From contig NZ_AUUA01000014.1 of assembly GCF_000439085.1 (NCBI RefSeq), forward strand, positions 44,639 to 108,638: a stretch of 64,000 nt of DNA. Direction: 5' to 3'. The notes under the pieces are model-generated. The model searched no databases. It had not been told where the DNA came from and saw only the letters and a list, made by a program, of their open reading frames with translations. The stretch is from Leminorella grimontii ATCC 33999 = DSM 5078. Its GTDB lineage: Bacteria; Pseudomonadota; Gammaproteobacteria; Enterobacterales; Enterobacteriaceae. The translations under genes were made by a program, and so were the position numbers. This document shows, piece after piece, positions 48,251-57,939 of the stretch (positions are counted from its first letter, which is position 1; each line of letters starts with the position of its first letter).

Positions 48251-49171
48251 ATGGCGATAGTCTATCCTCTGATTGCCGTATTTATATGGGCCGTCAATAC
48301 CATTGTTAACAAGCTGTCCGCTGGCGCCATCGATCCGGCAGCTATCTCCTTTTATCGCTGGCTGCTGGCGGTACTGCTGCTTACGCCGTTTATCCTCCCC
48401 GGCATTGTTCGCAATCGGAAAAACGTGCGGGTTTACTGGTGGAAGCTGCTTATTCTTGGCTTTCTCGGCATGGCGCTTTACCAAAGCCTGGCCTACTATG
48501 CGGCCTATACCATCAGCGCATTAACCATTGGCATCTTTATCTCGCTCATTCCCCTGCTGACGGTGCTCATCAGCATCGTTGCGTTGAAAACGCCGCCAAC
48601 GCAGGGAACGCTCATCGGCGGCCTGCTCTCCTTCGGCGGCATCCTTTGGCTTATCAGCGGAGGCGACCTCGCAAAGCTTATGGAGATTGGCATCGGAAAA
48701 GGAGAATTAATGATGCTGACGGCGGCTATCGCCTATGCGCTTTACGGCGTGCTGACCAAGCGTTGGTCAATGGCGCTGCCGAACTGGCAGTCTATCTATA
48801 TGCAGGCGCTGTTCGGCACCATTTTGCTGCTGCCGAGCTTTCTTTTAGCCGACGACGTGACGCTGAACGCGAGAAATATTCCGCTGGTGCTGTATGCCGG
48901 CATTCCCGCCTCGGTTATCGCCCCCTTTTTCTGGGTTCAGGGCGTCATGAAGCTTGGCGCCAGCAGGGCTGCGCTGTTTATGAACATCACGCCGGTGCTG
49001 ACCGCCGCGATCGCCATCGTCTTTTTACAAGAAGAAATCCACGGCTACCACATTCTCGGCGGCGGTCTTTCTTTAATCGGCGTCGTTCTAGCGCAGAAAA
49101 TGAATAAACCGCTGGGGGGACGTCGCCTCCCAGTGAAAATTGAAGAAGTTCAAAGCGATAAGAGGAACTAA
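48251..49171 (+). CDS. EamA-family (DMT) transporter
   Basis: Drug/metabolite transporter, 306 aa, ten predicted helices in two EamA repeats (VFIWAVNTIVNKLSAGAIDP and AAIAYALYGVLTKRW). The C-terminal tail is short and charged. The substrate is unknown; the pairing with an AraC-type regulator suggests inducible efflux of a small molecule. AAGAGAGAAG precedes the start. It converges on the dCMP deaminase gene with a 4-base gap. Confidence 0.87.
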   Translation: MAIVYPLIAVFIWAVNTIVNKLSAGAIDPAAISFYRWLLAVLLLTPFILPGIVRNRKNVRVYWWKLLILGFLGMALYQSLAYYAAYTISALTIGIFISLIPLLTVLISIVALKTPPTQGTLIGGLLSFGGILWLISGGDLAKLMEIGIGKGELMMLTAAIAYALYGVLTKRWSMALPNWQSIYMQALFGTILLLPSFLLADDVTLNARNIPLVLYAGIPASVIAPFFWVQGVMKLGASRAALFMNITPVLTAAIAIVFLQEEIHGYHILGGGLSLIGVVLAQKMNKPLGGRRLPVKIEEVQSDKRN

Positions 49172-49175
49172 GACG

Positions 49176-49688
49176 TTACGCCTTGGTTGATAACATAACG
49201 CCGTTAGCCCAGTCAGCCTCGGGGTCGTCCATCACGACCTGATGTACGCCGCCGGGGAACTGCGCCTGTATGACTTCATACTGCTCCTGAAGCTCACCGA
49301 TAGGGTGCTTCCAGTCGTGAAGATAATAGATCGCCTGAACCTTGGCCTGCAGCATGGCCTTGGTGCAGTCGAAGCACGGGCGAAGCGTCGAGTAAACAAC
49401 GGAACCCTCGATAGGGTTGCCAAAGCGCGCGGCAGAGATAATCGCATTCTGCTCCGCGTGAACGCAGATGCATACGTCGTAGCCCACGCTGGCCTTGTAG
49501 GCCGCCCGATCCCGGCAGCGAACGCAGCCGCCGTCGGTACAGTTGGTGATCCCTTCCGGCGTGCCGTTATAGCCGGTGGAAATAATGCGATTGTCTTTAA
49601 CCATCACGCCGCCGACCTTACGCCCCAGGCAGTTGGCCTTTTTACGCACGGCCATGGCGATGTTCATATAGTATTCATGTCGATCCAT
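49176..49688 (-). CDS. dCMP deaminase (ComEB-like) family protein
   Basis: Zinc-dependent cytidine/deoxycytidylate deaminase, 170 aa. The active site is CVHAEQNAI (zinc His and catalytic Glu) with PCFDC (two zinc Cys). An additional CxxC-like set (NCTDGGCVRC) matches dCMP deaminases with a structural zinc. Known relatives make dUMP for thymidylate synthesis; E. coli mostly uses dCTP deaminase (dcd), so this gene may add a second route. The ATG at 49688 (MDRHEYYMNIA) follows GGGAGAG. Confidence 0.88.
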   Translation of the reverse strand: MDRHEYYMNIAMAVRKKANCLGRKVGGVMVKDNRIISTGYNGTPEGITNCTDGGCVRCRDRAAYKASVGYDVCICVHAEQNAIISAARFGNPIEGSVVYSTLRPCFDCTKAMLQAKVQAIYYLHDWKHPIGELQEQYEVIQAQFPGGVHQVVMDDPEADWANGVMLSTKA

Positions 49689-49730
49689 TGGTGCTCTCCC
49701 GGTGCTCAAAAAGACGCGGATGGTTGTCAG

Positions 49731-50438
49731 TTAAGTAATCGTCGCGATGTACCAGCGCTCGCCCAGCTTTTCCAGCGTTTCGCCGTCAAGCGGATGCGTG
49801 CCGTCGTCAATGCGGATCAGGTTGATCGTTCGCGACACGCCGGTCTGCATCCACAGGTTAAAGTAGATATCTCCGTTGTCCATCACGCTAAAGCCGTTAA
49901 TCTTCAGGATTTCGAGCTTTTGGCGAAGTTCATAATAGAAATCGGGCGAAATATCGTTTTCCCTGCAGTAGTCATCGATAAAGATACCCGTGCCGTGGCC
50001 TTCGGCATCGACGTTATGGGGATAGTGCGTGACGCGCACGCCGTTAAGGGTGCGATAGGCATCATAGTGAACGACGCCGTCACCGCCGCGATAGCTGCCG
50101 TCTTTCCCCATGCTCAGAGAGCGAATTTTACCGTAGTCGGAAATTTTATGGGCCAGTTGCTCCAGCTCGCTGCCGTTGACCCAGAAATACCCCTGCCAGG
50201 TAAAGTGCGCTTGCCATATCCAAGCGCCAGAAAAAATGATGAACGTCAGCGCGGCGATGTTTCTTCCCCGCCGACGAAATAAAAACAGAATCGCCACAAG
50301 CCCAATTAACGCCGCGACAATAGTCACCGTCGCCGACATCCGAAAAAACGGCAACGCCAGCAGCAACAAAAACAGGGGAACCGCCGCCAGCAGTGGGGGT
50401 ATCTTCCTGAACCTGTCGCCGAAGGAGAAAAGAGCCAT
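49731..50438 (-). CDS. Hypothetical membrane protein, 235 aa
   Basis: Not recognised. Three N-terminal hydrophobic helices (about residues 13-31, 33-51 and 59-75) are followed by a ~155-residue soluble domain rich in aromatic and acidic residues. The ribosome-binding site of the ATG at 50438 is poor. It lies directly upstream of the dCMP deaminase gene on the same strand with a 42-base gap, so the two may be co-transcribed. Confidence 0.7.
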   Translation of the reverse strand: MALFSFGDRFRKIPPLLAAVPLFLLLLALPFFRMSATVTIVAALIGLVAILFLFRRRGRNIAALTFIIFSGAWIWQAHFTWQGYFWVNGSELEQLAHKISDYGKIRSLSMGKDGSYRGGDGVVHYDAYRTLNGVRVTHYPHNVDAEGHGTGIFIDDYCRENDISPDFYYELRQKLEILKINGFSVMDNGDIYFNLWMQTGVSRTINLIRIDDGTHPLDGETLEKLGERWYIATIT

Positions 50439-50503
50439 TTTGCGCCGCAGCCGTTAGTAATGGGAAACGAGTCGGCTTCATCATAAAGGGTTTTCTAATA
50501 ATG

Positions 50504-50530
50504 AAAAAGCCCCGTAAGTACGAGGCTTTT
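50504..50530 (-). terminator. Terminator of ssb
   Basis: AAAAGCC and GGCTTTT flank CGTA/TACG with one mismatch in the stem; the minus strand ends in TTTTT. It lies 28 bases beyond the ssb stop. Confidence 0.75.
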
Positions 50531-50557
50531 AGAAAGTCGGCTTGCCTAACAAAAATC

Positions 50558-51064
50558 TTAGAACGGAATATCGTCGTCAAAGTCCATCGGCGGCTCGTTT
50601 TGCTGCATCGGCGCGCTCTGGCTCTGCTGCTGTTGCGGCGCCGGACGGGAAGACTGCTGAGGTTGTTGAGGCTGTCCCCAACCGCCCTGAGAAGGCTGTG
50701 AATCACCTCCGCTCTGACGGCCGCCCAGCATTTGCATGACGCCGCCGATGTTAACAACCACTTCGGTGGTGTAGCGATCCTGACCGCTCTGATCCTGCCA
50801 CTTGCGGGTTTGCAGTTGGCCTTCCAGATAAACCTGAGAGCCTTTGCGCAGGTATTCGCCGGCGATTTCCGCCAGCTTGCCGAAAATCACCACGCGGTGC
50901 CATTCGGTGCGCTCTTTTTGCTCGCCGGTTTGCTTATCGCGCCAGGATTCAGAAGTCGCAACGGTAATGTTGGCCACGGCCCCGCCGTTAGGCATATAAC
51001 GGATCTCCGGGTCCTGCCCCAGATTACCGATTAGAATTACTTTGTTAATGCCTCTGCTGGCCAT
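50558..51064 (-). CDS. ssb: Single-stranded DNA-binding protein
   Basis: 168 aa. OB-fold domain ([20 protein letters not shown] to about residue 112), a flexible Gln/Pro/Ser-rich linker, and the acidic tip DFDDDIPF that recruits partner proteins. In E. coli ssb and uvrA are divergent neighbours sharing a LexA-box region; here an extra lipoprotein gene separates them, leaving ssb without a visible LexA box of its own. Confidence 0.98.
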   Translation of the reverse strand: MASRGINKVILIGNLGQDPEIRYMPNGGAVANITVATSESWRDKQTGEQKERTEWHRVVIFGKLAEIAGEYLRKGSQVYLEGQLQTRKWQDQSGQDRYTTEVVVNIGGVMQMLGGRQSGGDSQPSQGGWGQPQQPQQSSRPAPQQQQSQSAPMQQNEPPMDFDDDIPF

Positions 51065-51143
51065 GTCGATTCTCCTGATGAGTAAATTGGTTCACTATTC
51101 TGATCCGTCGATTGTAGCATGGCAACCGCCGGAGCGTACAAGG

Positions 51144-51192
51144 GTAAAAAAATGCCGCGCAACCCGCAAAATTATGTGAGTGGAAGCGGGTT
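51144..51192 (-). terminator. Possible terminator of the lipoprotein gene
   Basis: AACCCGC (51161-51167) pairs with GCGGGTT (51186-51192) over an 18-base loop; on the minus strand a T7 run follows after nine bases. The loop and gap make it weak. Confidence 0.35.
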
Positions 51193-51225
51193 AATCACTT
51201 CAATGATGCGATGACGTTCCAGTGC

Positions 51226-51858
51226 TTATTTCATTAATTCACGAATCGGAAACGTCATCGTTTCGGAATAAAAAGGCTTGGTCCGCAGCCACCTCAAAAC
51301 GCTAATAAAGCTATTCTCTCCGGGTTCAACGCGATTAAGTCCCCTAATTACAACCTGGCAGCGCATTTCCCCTCCTTCTTGTTCTGCATCCTTCAATTCA
51401 CTGAATGCAGAATCAATATTGACTGCCGACGAAAAGTCCCCACTTAGAAAAAAAAGCTCCGTACTATAAACGCCATTCTCAACGCTAAAATCGCGGTGAC
51501 CTCCAGCTTCAAGACTAGAGTTGAACAAAGTCCCCTCAGCGTAAAGCCCCACCTTCCCTTCAGGTATATCAACAACGTTATATTGGCGCGCCGGACTGTA
51601 GACAACACAGAACACATTAGGCAACCAGTCGTGAGGATGATCAAAAATGCCTTTCAGATCCGCGCTGGCTGAAAACTTTAGTTCATAAACGTGAAATAAC
51701 CCCGTTGGACCATCTTGCGTTGGATGTGCAACTCGCTGCAAGGAAATATAGTTCAGGCTTATCGGCTCGTGCTTTTTCACGCAGCCAGCAGAGGTTAAAA
51801 CCAACAACAGGCACATAGAACCAATAAATCCTTTCATGCTCATTTTCTTAGCCATCAT
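51226..51858 (-). CDS. Putative lipoprotein, unknown function, between ssb and uvrA
   Basis: 210 aa, not recognised. The N-terminus has a signal sequence and lipobox (LLLVLTSAGC), so the mature protein should be lipid-anchored, starting CVKKHEP. The rest is a soluble domain without a motif I can name. The start is uncertain among several Mets (MMAKKMSMKG). Codon use is more AT-rich than in ssb and uvrA, suggesting insertion into an ancestral ssb-uvrA spacer. The LexA box 61 bases upstream lies between this gene and divergent uvrA, so it may be SOS-regulated. Confidence 0.75.
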   Translation of the reverse strand: MMAKKMSMKGFIGSMCLLLVLTSAGCVKKHEPISLNYISLQRVAHPTQDGPTGLFHVYELKFSASADLKGIFDHPHDWLPNVFCVVYSPARQYNVVDIPEGKVGLYAEGTLFNSSLEAGGHRDFSVENGVYSTELFFLSGDFSSAVNIDSAFSELKDAEQEGGEMRCQVVIRGLNRVEPGENSFISVLRWLRTKPFYSETMTFPIRELMK

Positions 51859-51918
51859 TCCATTACCATTAACTTAGCCGTTTTGCCGAAATCAGCTTCA
51901 CCTGCCGACATAATAACA

Positions 51919-51934
51919 CTGTATATCCATTCAG
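51919..51934. promoter_or_regulatory. LexA (SOS) box
   Basis: CTGTATATCCATTCAG fits CTGT-N8-ACAG except for one base and nearly equals the E. coli uvrA box (CTGTATATTCATTCAG, from memory). It lies 50 bases before uvrA and 61 bases from the divergent lipoprotein gene. Confidence 0.85.
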
Positions 51935-51983
51935 CTCAATGTGTGCAATAATAGTCGGATCCCTGTCAGAGGTAACTGTAGAA

Positions 51984-54815
51984 ATGGATAAGATAGAAGT
52001 CCGGGGCGCCCGCACCCACAACCTGAAAAACATCAACCTGACCATGCCGCGCAACAAGCTGATTGTCGTCACGGGGCTGTCGGGTTCCGGTAAATCCTCT
52101 TTGGCGTTCGATACGCTCTATGCCGAAGGGCAGCGTCGGTACGTTGAATCCCTGTCGGCCTATGCGCGCCAGTTCCTCTCCCTGATGGAAAAGCCGGACG
52201 TCGACCACATTGAGGGCCTCTCCCCCGCTATTTCTATCGAGCAGAAGTCTACCTCTCACAACCCGCGTTCTACCGTGGGCACGATCACTGAAATTCACGA
52301 CTACCTGCGCCTGCTGTTTGCCCGCGTCGGTGAGCCCCGCTGCCCAACGCACAATGCGCCGCTGGCCGCGCAAACCATCAGCCAGATGGTCGACAACGTG
52401 CTGACGCAGCCGGAAGGCAAGCGCCTGATGCTGCTGGCGCCGGTCGTTAAAGAGCGTAAAGGCGAGCACATTAAGACGCTGGAAAACCTGGCGGCTCAGG
52501 GCTACATTCGCGCCCGCATCGACGGCGAGGTGTGCGATCTGTCCGACCCGCCGAAGCTTGAGCTACAGAAAAAGCACTCCATTGAGGTGGTGATCGACCG
52601 CTTTAAGGTGCGCGAAGACATGGCGCAGCGTCTGGCGGAATCCTTTGAAACCGCGCTGGCCCTCTCCGGCGGCAGCGCCATCGTCGCGGATATGGACGAC
52701 GACAAGGCCGAAGAGATGGTGTTCTCCGCCAACTTCGCCTGCCCTATCTGTGGCTACAGCATGCGCGAGCTTGAACCCCGCCTGTTTTCTTTCAACAACC
52801 CGGCAGGCGCCTGCCCTACCTGCGACGGGCTTGGCGTACAGCAGTATTTCGATCCCGATCGCGTAGTGCAAAACCCGGAGCTTTCTCTGGCCGGCGGCGC
52901 GATCCGCGGCTGGGATCGCCGCAGCTTCTATTACTTCCAGATGATCCGCTCTCTGGCCGACCACTATAAGTTCGACGTGGAAGCACCGTTTAACAGCCTG
53001 TCGGAAAGCGTGCAGAAAGTCATTCTCAACGGTTCCGGCAAAGAAAACATCGAGTTCAAATACGTCAACGATCGCGGCGATACCACCGTTCGTAAACACC
53101 CCTTCGAGGGCGTATTGAACAACATGGAGCGGCGCTATAAAGAGACTGAATCCACCGCCGTGCGCGAAGAGCTGGCGAAGTTCATCAGCAACCGCTCGTG
53201 CACCTCCTGCGGCGGCACTCGCCTGAAGGAAGAGGCTCGCCACGTGTTCGTCGAAAACACCACGCTGCCGGAAATCTCCGAGCTCAGCATCGGCGACGCG
53301 CTGAAGTTCTTTGGCGCGCTGTCGCTTTCCGGCCAGCGGGCGAGAATTGCGGAAAAAATTCTCAAAGAAATCGGCGATCGCCTGACGTTTCTGGTCAACG
53401 TAGGGCTTAACTACCTGTCGCTGTCCCGCTCGGCGGAAACGCTGTCCGGCGGCGAAGCGCAGCGTATCCGCCTTGCCAGCCAAATCGGCGCGGGGCTGGT
53501 CGGAGTGATGTACGTGCTGGACGAACCCTCCATCGGCCTGCACCAGCGTGACAACGAGCGCCTGCTGGATACGCTCATCCACCTGCGCAATCTGGGCAAC
53601 ACGGTTATCGTGGTGGAGCACGATGAGGACGCCATCCGCGAAGCCGACTACATTATCGACATCGGCCCCGGAGCCGGCGTACACGGCGGCAGCGTAGTGG
53701 CGGAAGGCACCGTCGAGGACATCATCAAGGTCCCTGAATCGCTGACCGGCCAATACCTTTCCGGCAAGCGCAAAATCGAAATCCCGACAGCGCGCATTCC
53801 GGCCGATCCAAACAAGGTGCTCAAGGTCGTCGGCGCGACGGGCAACAACCTGAAGAACGTCACTTTGACGGTGCCGGTCGGCCTGTTTACCTGCATTACC
53901 GGCGTTTCCGGCTCGGGCAAATCGACGCTTATCAACGATACCCTCTATCCTGTGGCCCAGCGTCAGCTTAACGGCGCAGCGGGAGAAGAGGTAGCTCCCC
54001 ATAAGGCGATTACCGGACTGGAGCACTTCGACAAGGTTATCGACATCGACCAAAGCCCAATCGGCCGTACGCCGCGTTCTAACCCGGCCACCTATACCGG
54101 CCTGTTTACGCCCATTCGCGAACTGTTCGCCGGCGTGCCGGAATCGCGCGCTCGCGGCTACAATCCGGGACGCTTCAGCTTTAACGTCCGCGGCGGCCGC
54201 TGCGAAGCCTGTCAGGGCGACGGCGTGCTGAAGGTGGAAATGCACTTCCTGCCGGACATCTACGTGCCGTGCGATCAATGTAAGGGAAAACGCTATAACC
54301 GCGAAACGCTGGAAGTGAAGTACAAGGGCAAAAACATTACCGAAGTGCTGGAGATGACGGTAGAAGACGCTCGCGAGTTTTTCGACGCGGTTCCAGCACT
54401 GTCGCGCAAGCTGCAAACGCTGATGGACGTCGGCCTGTCCTATATTCGCCTGGGTCAGGCGGCGACTACCCTGTCCGGCGGCGAGGCACAGCGGGTCAAA
54501 CTGGCCAAAGAGCTTTCCAAGCGGGGCACCGGCCAGACGCTGTACATTCTGGATGAGCCGACCACCGGCCTGCACTTTGCCGATATTGAGCAGCTGCTGA
54601 GCGTGTTACACCAGTTGAGAGATCAGGGGAACACCATTGTGGTTATCGAGCACAACCTCGACGTAATAAAAACTGCAGACTGGATAGTCGACCTCGGCCC
54701 GGAAGGCGGCAGCGGCGGCGGCCAGATTTTAGTGGCCGGTACGCCGGAAACCGTCGCCGAGTGCGCAGAGTCCCACACTGGGCGCTTCCTCAGGCCTATT
54801 CTGGCGAAGGGATAA
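51984..54815 (+). CDS. uvrA: Excinuclease ABC subunit UvrA
   Basis: DNA-damage recognition ATPase of nucleotide excision repair, 943 aa. Two ABC modules: Walker [11 protein letters not shown] and [10 protein letters not shown], with signature motifs [14 protein letters not shown] and [14 protein letters not shown]. Zinc modules include [15 protein letters not shown] and [14 protein letters not shown]. The ATG at 51984 ([17 protein letters not shown]) matches the E. coli start; the longer frame is rejected. LexA box 50 bases upstream; strong terminator after it. Confidence 0.98.
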   Translation: MDKIEVRGARTHNLKNINLTMPRNKLIVVTGLSGSGKSSLAFDTLYAEGQRRYVESLSAYARQFLSLMEKPDVDHIEGLSPAISIEQKSTSHNPRSTVGTITEIHDYLRLLFARVGEPRCPTHNAPLAAQTISQMVDNVLTQPEGKRLMLLAPVVKERKGEHIKTLENLAAQGYIRARIDGEVCDLSDPPKLELQKKHSIEVVIDRFKVREDMAQRLAESFETALALSGGSAIVADMDDDKAEEMVFSANFACPICGYSMRELEPRLFSFNNPAGACPTCDGLGVQQYFDPDRVVQNPELSLAGGAIRGWDRRSFYYFQMIRSLADHYKFDVEAPFNSLSESVQKVILNGSGKENIEFKYVNDRGDTTVRKHPFEGVLNNMERRYKETESTAVREELAKFISNRSCTSCGGTRLKEEARHVFVENTTLPEISELSIGDALKFFGALSLSGQRARIAEKILKEIGDRLTFLVNVGLNYLSLSRSAETLSGGEAQRIRLASQIGAGLVGVMYVLDEPSIGLHQRDNERLLDTLIHLRNLGNTVIVVEHDEDAIREADYIIDIGPGAGVHGGSVVAEGTVEDIIKVPESLTGQYLSGKRKIEIPTARIPADPNKVLKVVGATGNNLKNVTLTVPVGLFTCITGVSGSGKSTLINDTLYPVAQRQLNGAAGEEVAPHKAITGLEHFDKVIDIDQSPIGRTPRSNPATYTGLFTPIRELFAGVPESRARGYNPGRFSFNVRGGRCEACQGDGVLKVEMHFLPDIYVPCDQCKGKRYNRETLEVKYKGKNITEVLEMTVEDAREFFDAVPALSRKLQTLMDVGLSYIRLGQAATTLSGGEAQRVKLAKELSKRGTGQTLYILDEPTTGLHFADIEQLLSVLHQLRDQGNTIVVIEHNLDVIKTADWIVDLGPEGGSGGGQILVAGTPETVAECAESHTGRFLRPILAKG

Positions 54816-54822
54816 TACAAAG

Positions 54823-54852
54823 AGGGGAGCCGAACGGGCTCCCCTTTTTTTC
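54823..54852 (+). terminator. Terminator of uvrA
   Basis: AGGGGAGCC (54823-54831) pairs with GGCTCCCCT (54837-54845), followed by a run of eight T. It lies 10 bases before the convergent bactofilin gene. Confidence 0.92.
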
Positions 54853-54861
54853 GCTGATTTC

Positions 54862-55590
54862 TCAGGCCGTCTTTTCAGCTTCAAGGTCAAATACACCCTG
54901 TTCTTCAAAGCCGTCGGGGCGCTCAACGAAATACGCCGACTCGTCGCTCTCATCGCTCAGCGTTTCACCAACGCTTAACACCACCTCCGGCTCTTGCCAC
55001 TCTTCCGACTGACCAATGAAGGTGCCTCCGCGGCGAATAGCCAGATTGCGGCAGCAGGCAATGCCCCTTAGCGTACCGTGCTCAAGGATTTCAATGCTCT
55101 CGGCAAGGCAGCTGCCGTGCACGTTGCCGTCAATAACGATTTCAGGCGCCCTCAGTTCACCCTTCACGCTTCCGGTGCTCATGATGCGGATAGCGCCGTT
55201 AGTCAGATTCACATTGCCGATAACGCTGCCGTAAATCTGGATGTCGCCGCCGTCCTCAATATCGCCGTTGAACGATGCGTTGCGGGCAATGACCGTACTG
55301 CGCTGACGCGGATCGACAACGTCCGCCGCTTTAGCGCCGCTGTCCGCCACCGTCGACAAAGATGATGCGGCGACGGTTGATAATGGTGGATTCTTTTTCC
55401 TAAACATAGATAGAAACGTCACTCTTAAGTTAGTCAGATAAATAAAGAACAAAAGCGAAAACGATGATGAAATAACGCTCGATAGTAAATAGCCCCGTAT
55501 ATATAAAATCAGGGATCCAATCCATAGAATGAATACGGCGAAGAAAAGAGGTCCACTATGCGGTGAGTTTTTTCTATCTTCAACACTCAT
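54862..55590 (-). CDS. Membrane-anchored bactofilin
   Basis: Bactofilin (DUF583/CcmA) cytoskeletal protein, 242 aa. Two N-terminal hydrophobic helices (PLFFAVFILWIGSLILYI and the next segment) are followed by a linker and the right-handed beta-helix: repeats such as ASFNGDIEDGGDIQIYGSV, GNVNLTNGAIRIMSTGSVKG and APEIVIDGNVHG. The C-terminal tail is acidic. The ATG at 55590 (MSVEDRKNS) has GGAGC 8 bases upstream. Bactofilins polymerise without nucleotide and place wall-modifying enzymes; a target here is unknown. Confidence 0.88.
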   Translation of the reverse strand: MSVEDRKNSPHSGPLFFAVFILWIGSLILYIRGYLLSSVISSSFSLLFFIYLTNLRVTFLSMFRKKNPPLSTVAASSLSTVADSGAKAADVVDPRQRSTVIARNASFNGDIEDGGDIQIYGSVIGNVNLTNGAIRIMSTGSVKGELRAPEIVIDGNVHGSCLAESIEILEHGTLRGIACCRNLAIRRGGTFIGQSEEWQEPEVVLSVGETLSDESDESAYFVERPDGFEEQGVFDLEAEKTA

Positions 55591-56550
55591 CAAAAGCGCT
55601 CCAACAAGGGCTTCAGCTCGACGACAGGGAAATGCGGGACTATGGCGAAACGCCATGAATTACCAGAAATTTTTCACAAAAAAATTTTGTGCGCACAGAG
55701 GAGAATACGCGATTTTCCTCTGACAAAGAATAAGAAAAACCTTATATTAAGCTAATATTTTTATTGTCTGTCGATATTACTGATATATATTTATAGAGTA
55801 AAAGTTAGAATTATAATTTTCTTTAGAGATACAATGAAATTAATAGGCGGATAAAAATCAACGAGTATTAATACAGCATAAAAAGCTACAATTAATGGCT
55901 ACTATATTGATTACCTGACACACAGAAATTTGCCATTGCGCTCGTCTACACAAGCAATCTTCATCACGGGGAAAACGTAATATAAGCACAAAACACTCAA
56001 TATAAATTTATTTTTCTTTATGTTTTTAATTAGCGGCGCTAATGTATTAGCAGTATTTCCTTCCCATACTGTACGGATAACAATCAAATCATATTTAACC
56101 TTTTATAAACTGAGAGGTTTTAATCCTTCACCATAATTAATTGATAATAATAGCAATAATAACATTACGTTATCAAGACTTGTCAGACTAAAGAATAATG
56201 GGATAGGATAGACCGCGGATTTAAAACGCACCAGTAACAAAAATAAAGCAGGAATGCATGATGAAAGATGCTTTTCTCGTTTTGACTTTTTATTCTGTTA
56301 GGTACCTCATAAAAAATAAGCCCGTTTCTTTGTAAAATGAGCCTGAGGTTTTATAACAGTAATAGCACACGGAAAATTCACACGTTTTTATCACTTCAAA
56401 AGACGATTCCGTTTTAGTATCGCAAAACAGAAAAGCCGGTATCCAGGTTATCCAACTCTGCGCAGTTATTCCTTAACCGATGCGTCATTCCTTTCGTTTT
56501 GCATTCATTAACTCAATAAGTTTACGTAAGTAACGGCTAAGGCAAACGCT
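55591..56550. other. Long AT-rich non-coding stretch
   Basis: Nearly 1 kb of AT-rich DNA between the bactofilin gene and the divergent symporter gene. I see no credible gene, no RNA gene and no strong hairpin. It probably holds both promoters; the composition suggests silenced or decayed accessory DNA. Confidence 0.5.
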
Positions 56551-57867
56551 ATGACAAACCACACTCATACATTGGAACAGGAAGCGTCGTCATACGCTTC
56601 TTCTCCGCCTAAGAAGGCCTTTTGGAAAGGGCTCGGCTTTCAGATCGCCGTCAGCATGATTTTAGGCATTTTAGTCGGTTTTCTTTGGCCGGAGTTTGCC
56701 ACCAGTCTGAAACTGCTAGGAGACATCTTCTTACGGTTGATTAAAAGCGCCGTCGCGCCGCTCATTTTCTTAACCGTCGCGCTCGGCATCGGCGCCGCAG
56801 GCGACATCAAACAGGTCGGTAAAGTCGGCCTGAGCGCCATCATCTACTTTGAGATAGTCTCAACTATCGCCATCCTGTTTGGCTTCGGCATGGGCGAGCT
56901 GTTCAGCGTTGGCAGCGGCACGGTTCTGGCGGAAGGAAGCGTCAGCGCTCAAGCAAGCAGCCTGATTCAGGCTTCTCACGCGTCGCCCAAATCGTTTGCC
57001 CAGTTCTTCCTTGAGATTTTCCCCGACAGTTTCATGGGAGCCTTCTCATCAAATAACCTGCTGCAAGTGCTGGTGCTGGCGCTGATGTTCGGCTTCGGCA
57101 TCCTGTTATTGAAAGAGAAAGAGCGCGTCGTCGTAGAAAAGGGCCTTAACTTTATCGCCCATGCGTTTTTCAAATTTATCCACGTTATCATGCTGCTGGC
57201 GCCGATTGGCACCTTCGGCGCCATCGCCTATGCGGTCGGCAGTAACGGCGTAGATATGCTCATCAAGCTGACCTGGCTGGTCGCGGCATTCTACATTACG
57301 CTGATTCTGTTTGTCGTCGTTGTGCTGGGCGCGGTTTGCCTAGTTTTCAAACTGAACCTGTTTGACATCATCAAGTTCATCAAAGAAGAGCTTTACATCA
57401 CCTTCGGTACGGCGTCGTCAGAAAGCGTGTTGCCCAGGCTGCTGGAAAAGCTGCCTAAATACGGCGTATCCCGCCAGACGGTGGGGCTGGTATTGCCCAC
57501 CGGCTACGCCTTCAACCTTGACGGCACGTCGATCTATATGTCGATGGGGGTTATCTTCCTGGCGAACGCTTACGGTATCCCTCTTAGCCTCGATCAGCTG
57601 TTCGGCATTCTGCTTATTATGCTGCTGACGTCCAAGGGTGCGGCCACCGTGTCCGGCGGCGCGTTCGTCGTGTTTGCGGCCACGATCACCACCACCGGCC
57701 TTTTGCCGCTGGAAGGCGTTGCCGTGATGTTCGGCGTGTACCGCTTTATGTCAATGGCGCTGGCCGTAACCAACATTATTGGTAATACCGTGGCAACCAT
57801 CGCCGTTGCGAAAATCAACCGCGAGTATCATCCAAGCCGGCGTCAACAGCTGGATGACGACGAGTAA
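56551..57867 (+). CDS. Dicarboxylate/amino acid:cation symporter (DAACS family)
   Basis: Integral membrane symporter, 438 aa, of the GltP/DctA family. The family core is complete: LIKSAVAPLIFLTVALGI, TFGTASSESVLPRLLEKL, LPTGYAFNLDGTSIYMSMG and SKGAATVSGGAFVVFAAT. These bind the substrate carboxylates and cations. The substrate could be C4-dicarboxylates or glutamate/aspartate; the sequence does not decide. AAGG lies 8 bases before the ATG. A perfect 17-bp terminator follows. Confidence 0.92.
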   Translation: MTNHTHTLEQEASSYASSPPKKAFWKGLGFQIAVSMILGILVGFLWPEFATSLKLLGDIFLRLIKSAVAPLIFLTVALGIGAAGDIKQVGKVGLSAIIYFEIVSTIAILFGFGMGELFSVGSGTVLAEGSVSAQASSLIQASHASPKSFAQFFLEIFPDSFMGAFSSNNLLQVLVLALMFGFGILLLKEKERVVVEKGLNFIAHAFFKFIHVIMLLAPIGTFGAIAYAVGSNGVDMLIKLTWLVAAFYITLILFVVVVLGAVCLVFKLNLFDIIKFIKEELYITFGTASSESVLPRLLEKLPKYGVSRQTVGLVLPTGYAFNLDGTSIYMSMGVIFLANAYGIPLSLDQLFGILLIMLLTSKGAATVSGGAFVVFAATITTTGLLPLEGVAVMFGVYRFMSMALAVTNIIGNTVATIAVAKINREYHPSRRQQLDDDE

Positions 57868-57892
57868 AACGAACGGTCTAGACAGACAAAAG

Positions 57893-57932
57893 AAAAGCAG
57901 TTGGGCGCCATAGGGCGCCCAACTGCTTTTTT
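57893..57932. terminator. Strong bidirectional terminator between symporter gene and alr
   Basis: AAAAGCAGTTGGGCGCC (57893-57909) pairs perfectly with 57914-57930 around ATAG, with T-runs at both ends of the stem on each strand. Confidence 0.93.
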
Positions 57933-57939
57933 ATATCAA

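Noticed and set aside
49242..50282. 346-aa plus-strand frame over the dCMP deaminase and membrane-protein genes
   Set aside because: Both minus-strand genes have better support (deaminase motifs, membrane helices); the plus frame has no recognisable domain.
52563..54575. 670-aa open frame antisense to uvrA
   Set aside because: It lies wholly within the well-supported uvrA gene, has low-complexity Arg/Ala/Gly-rich content and no ribosome-binding site; it is a by-product of GC-rich codon use.
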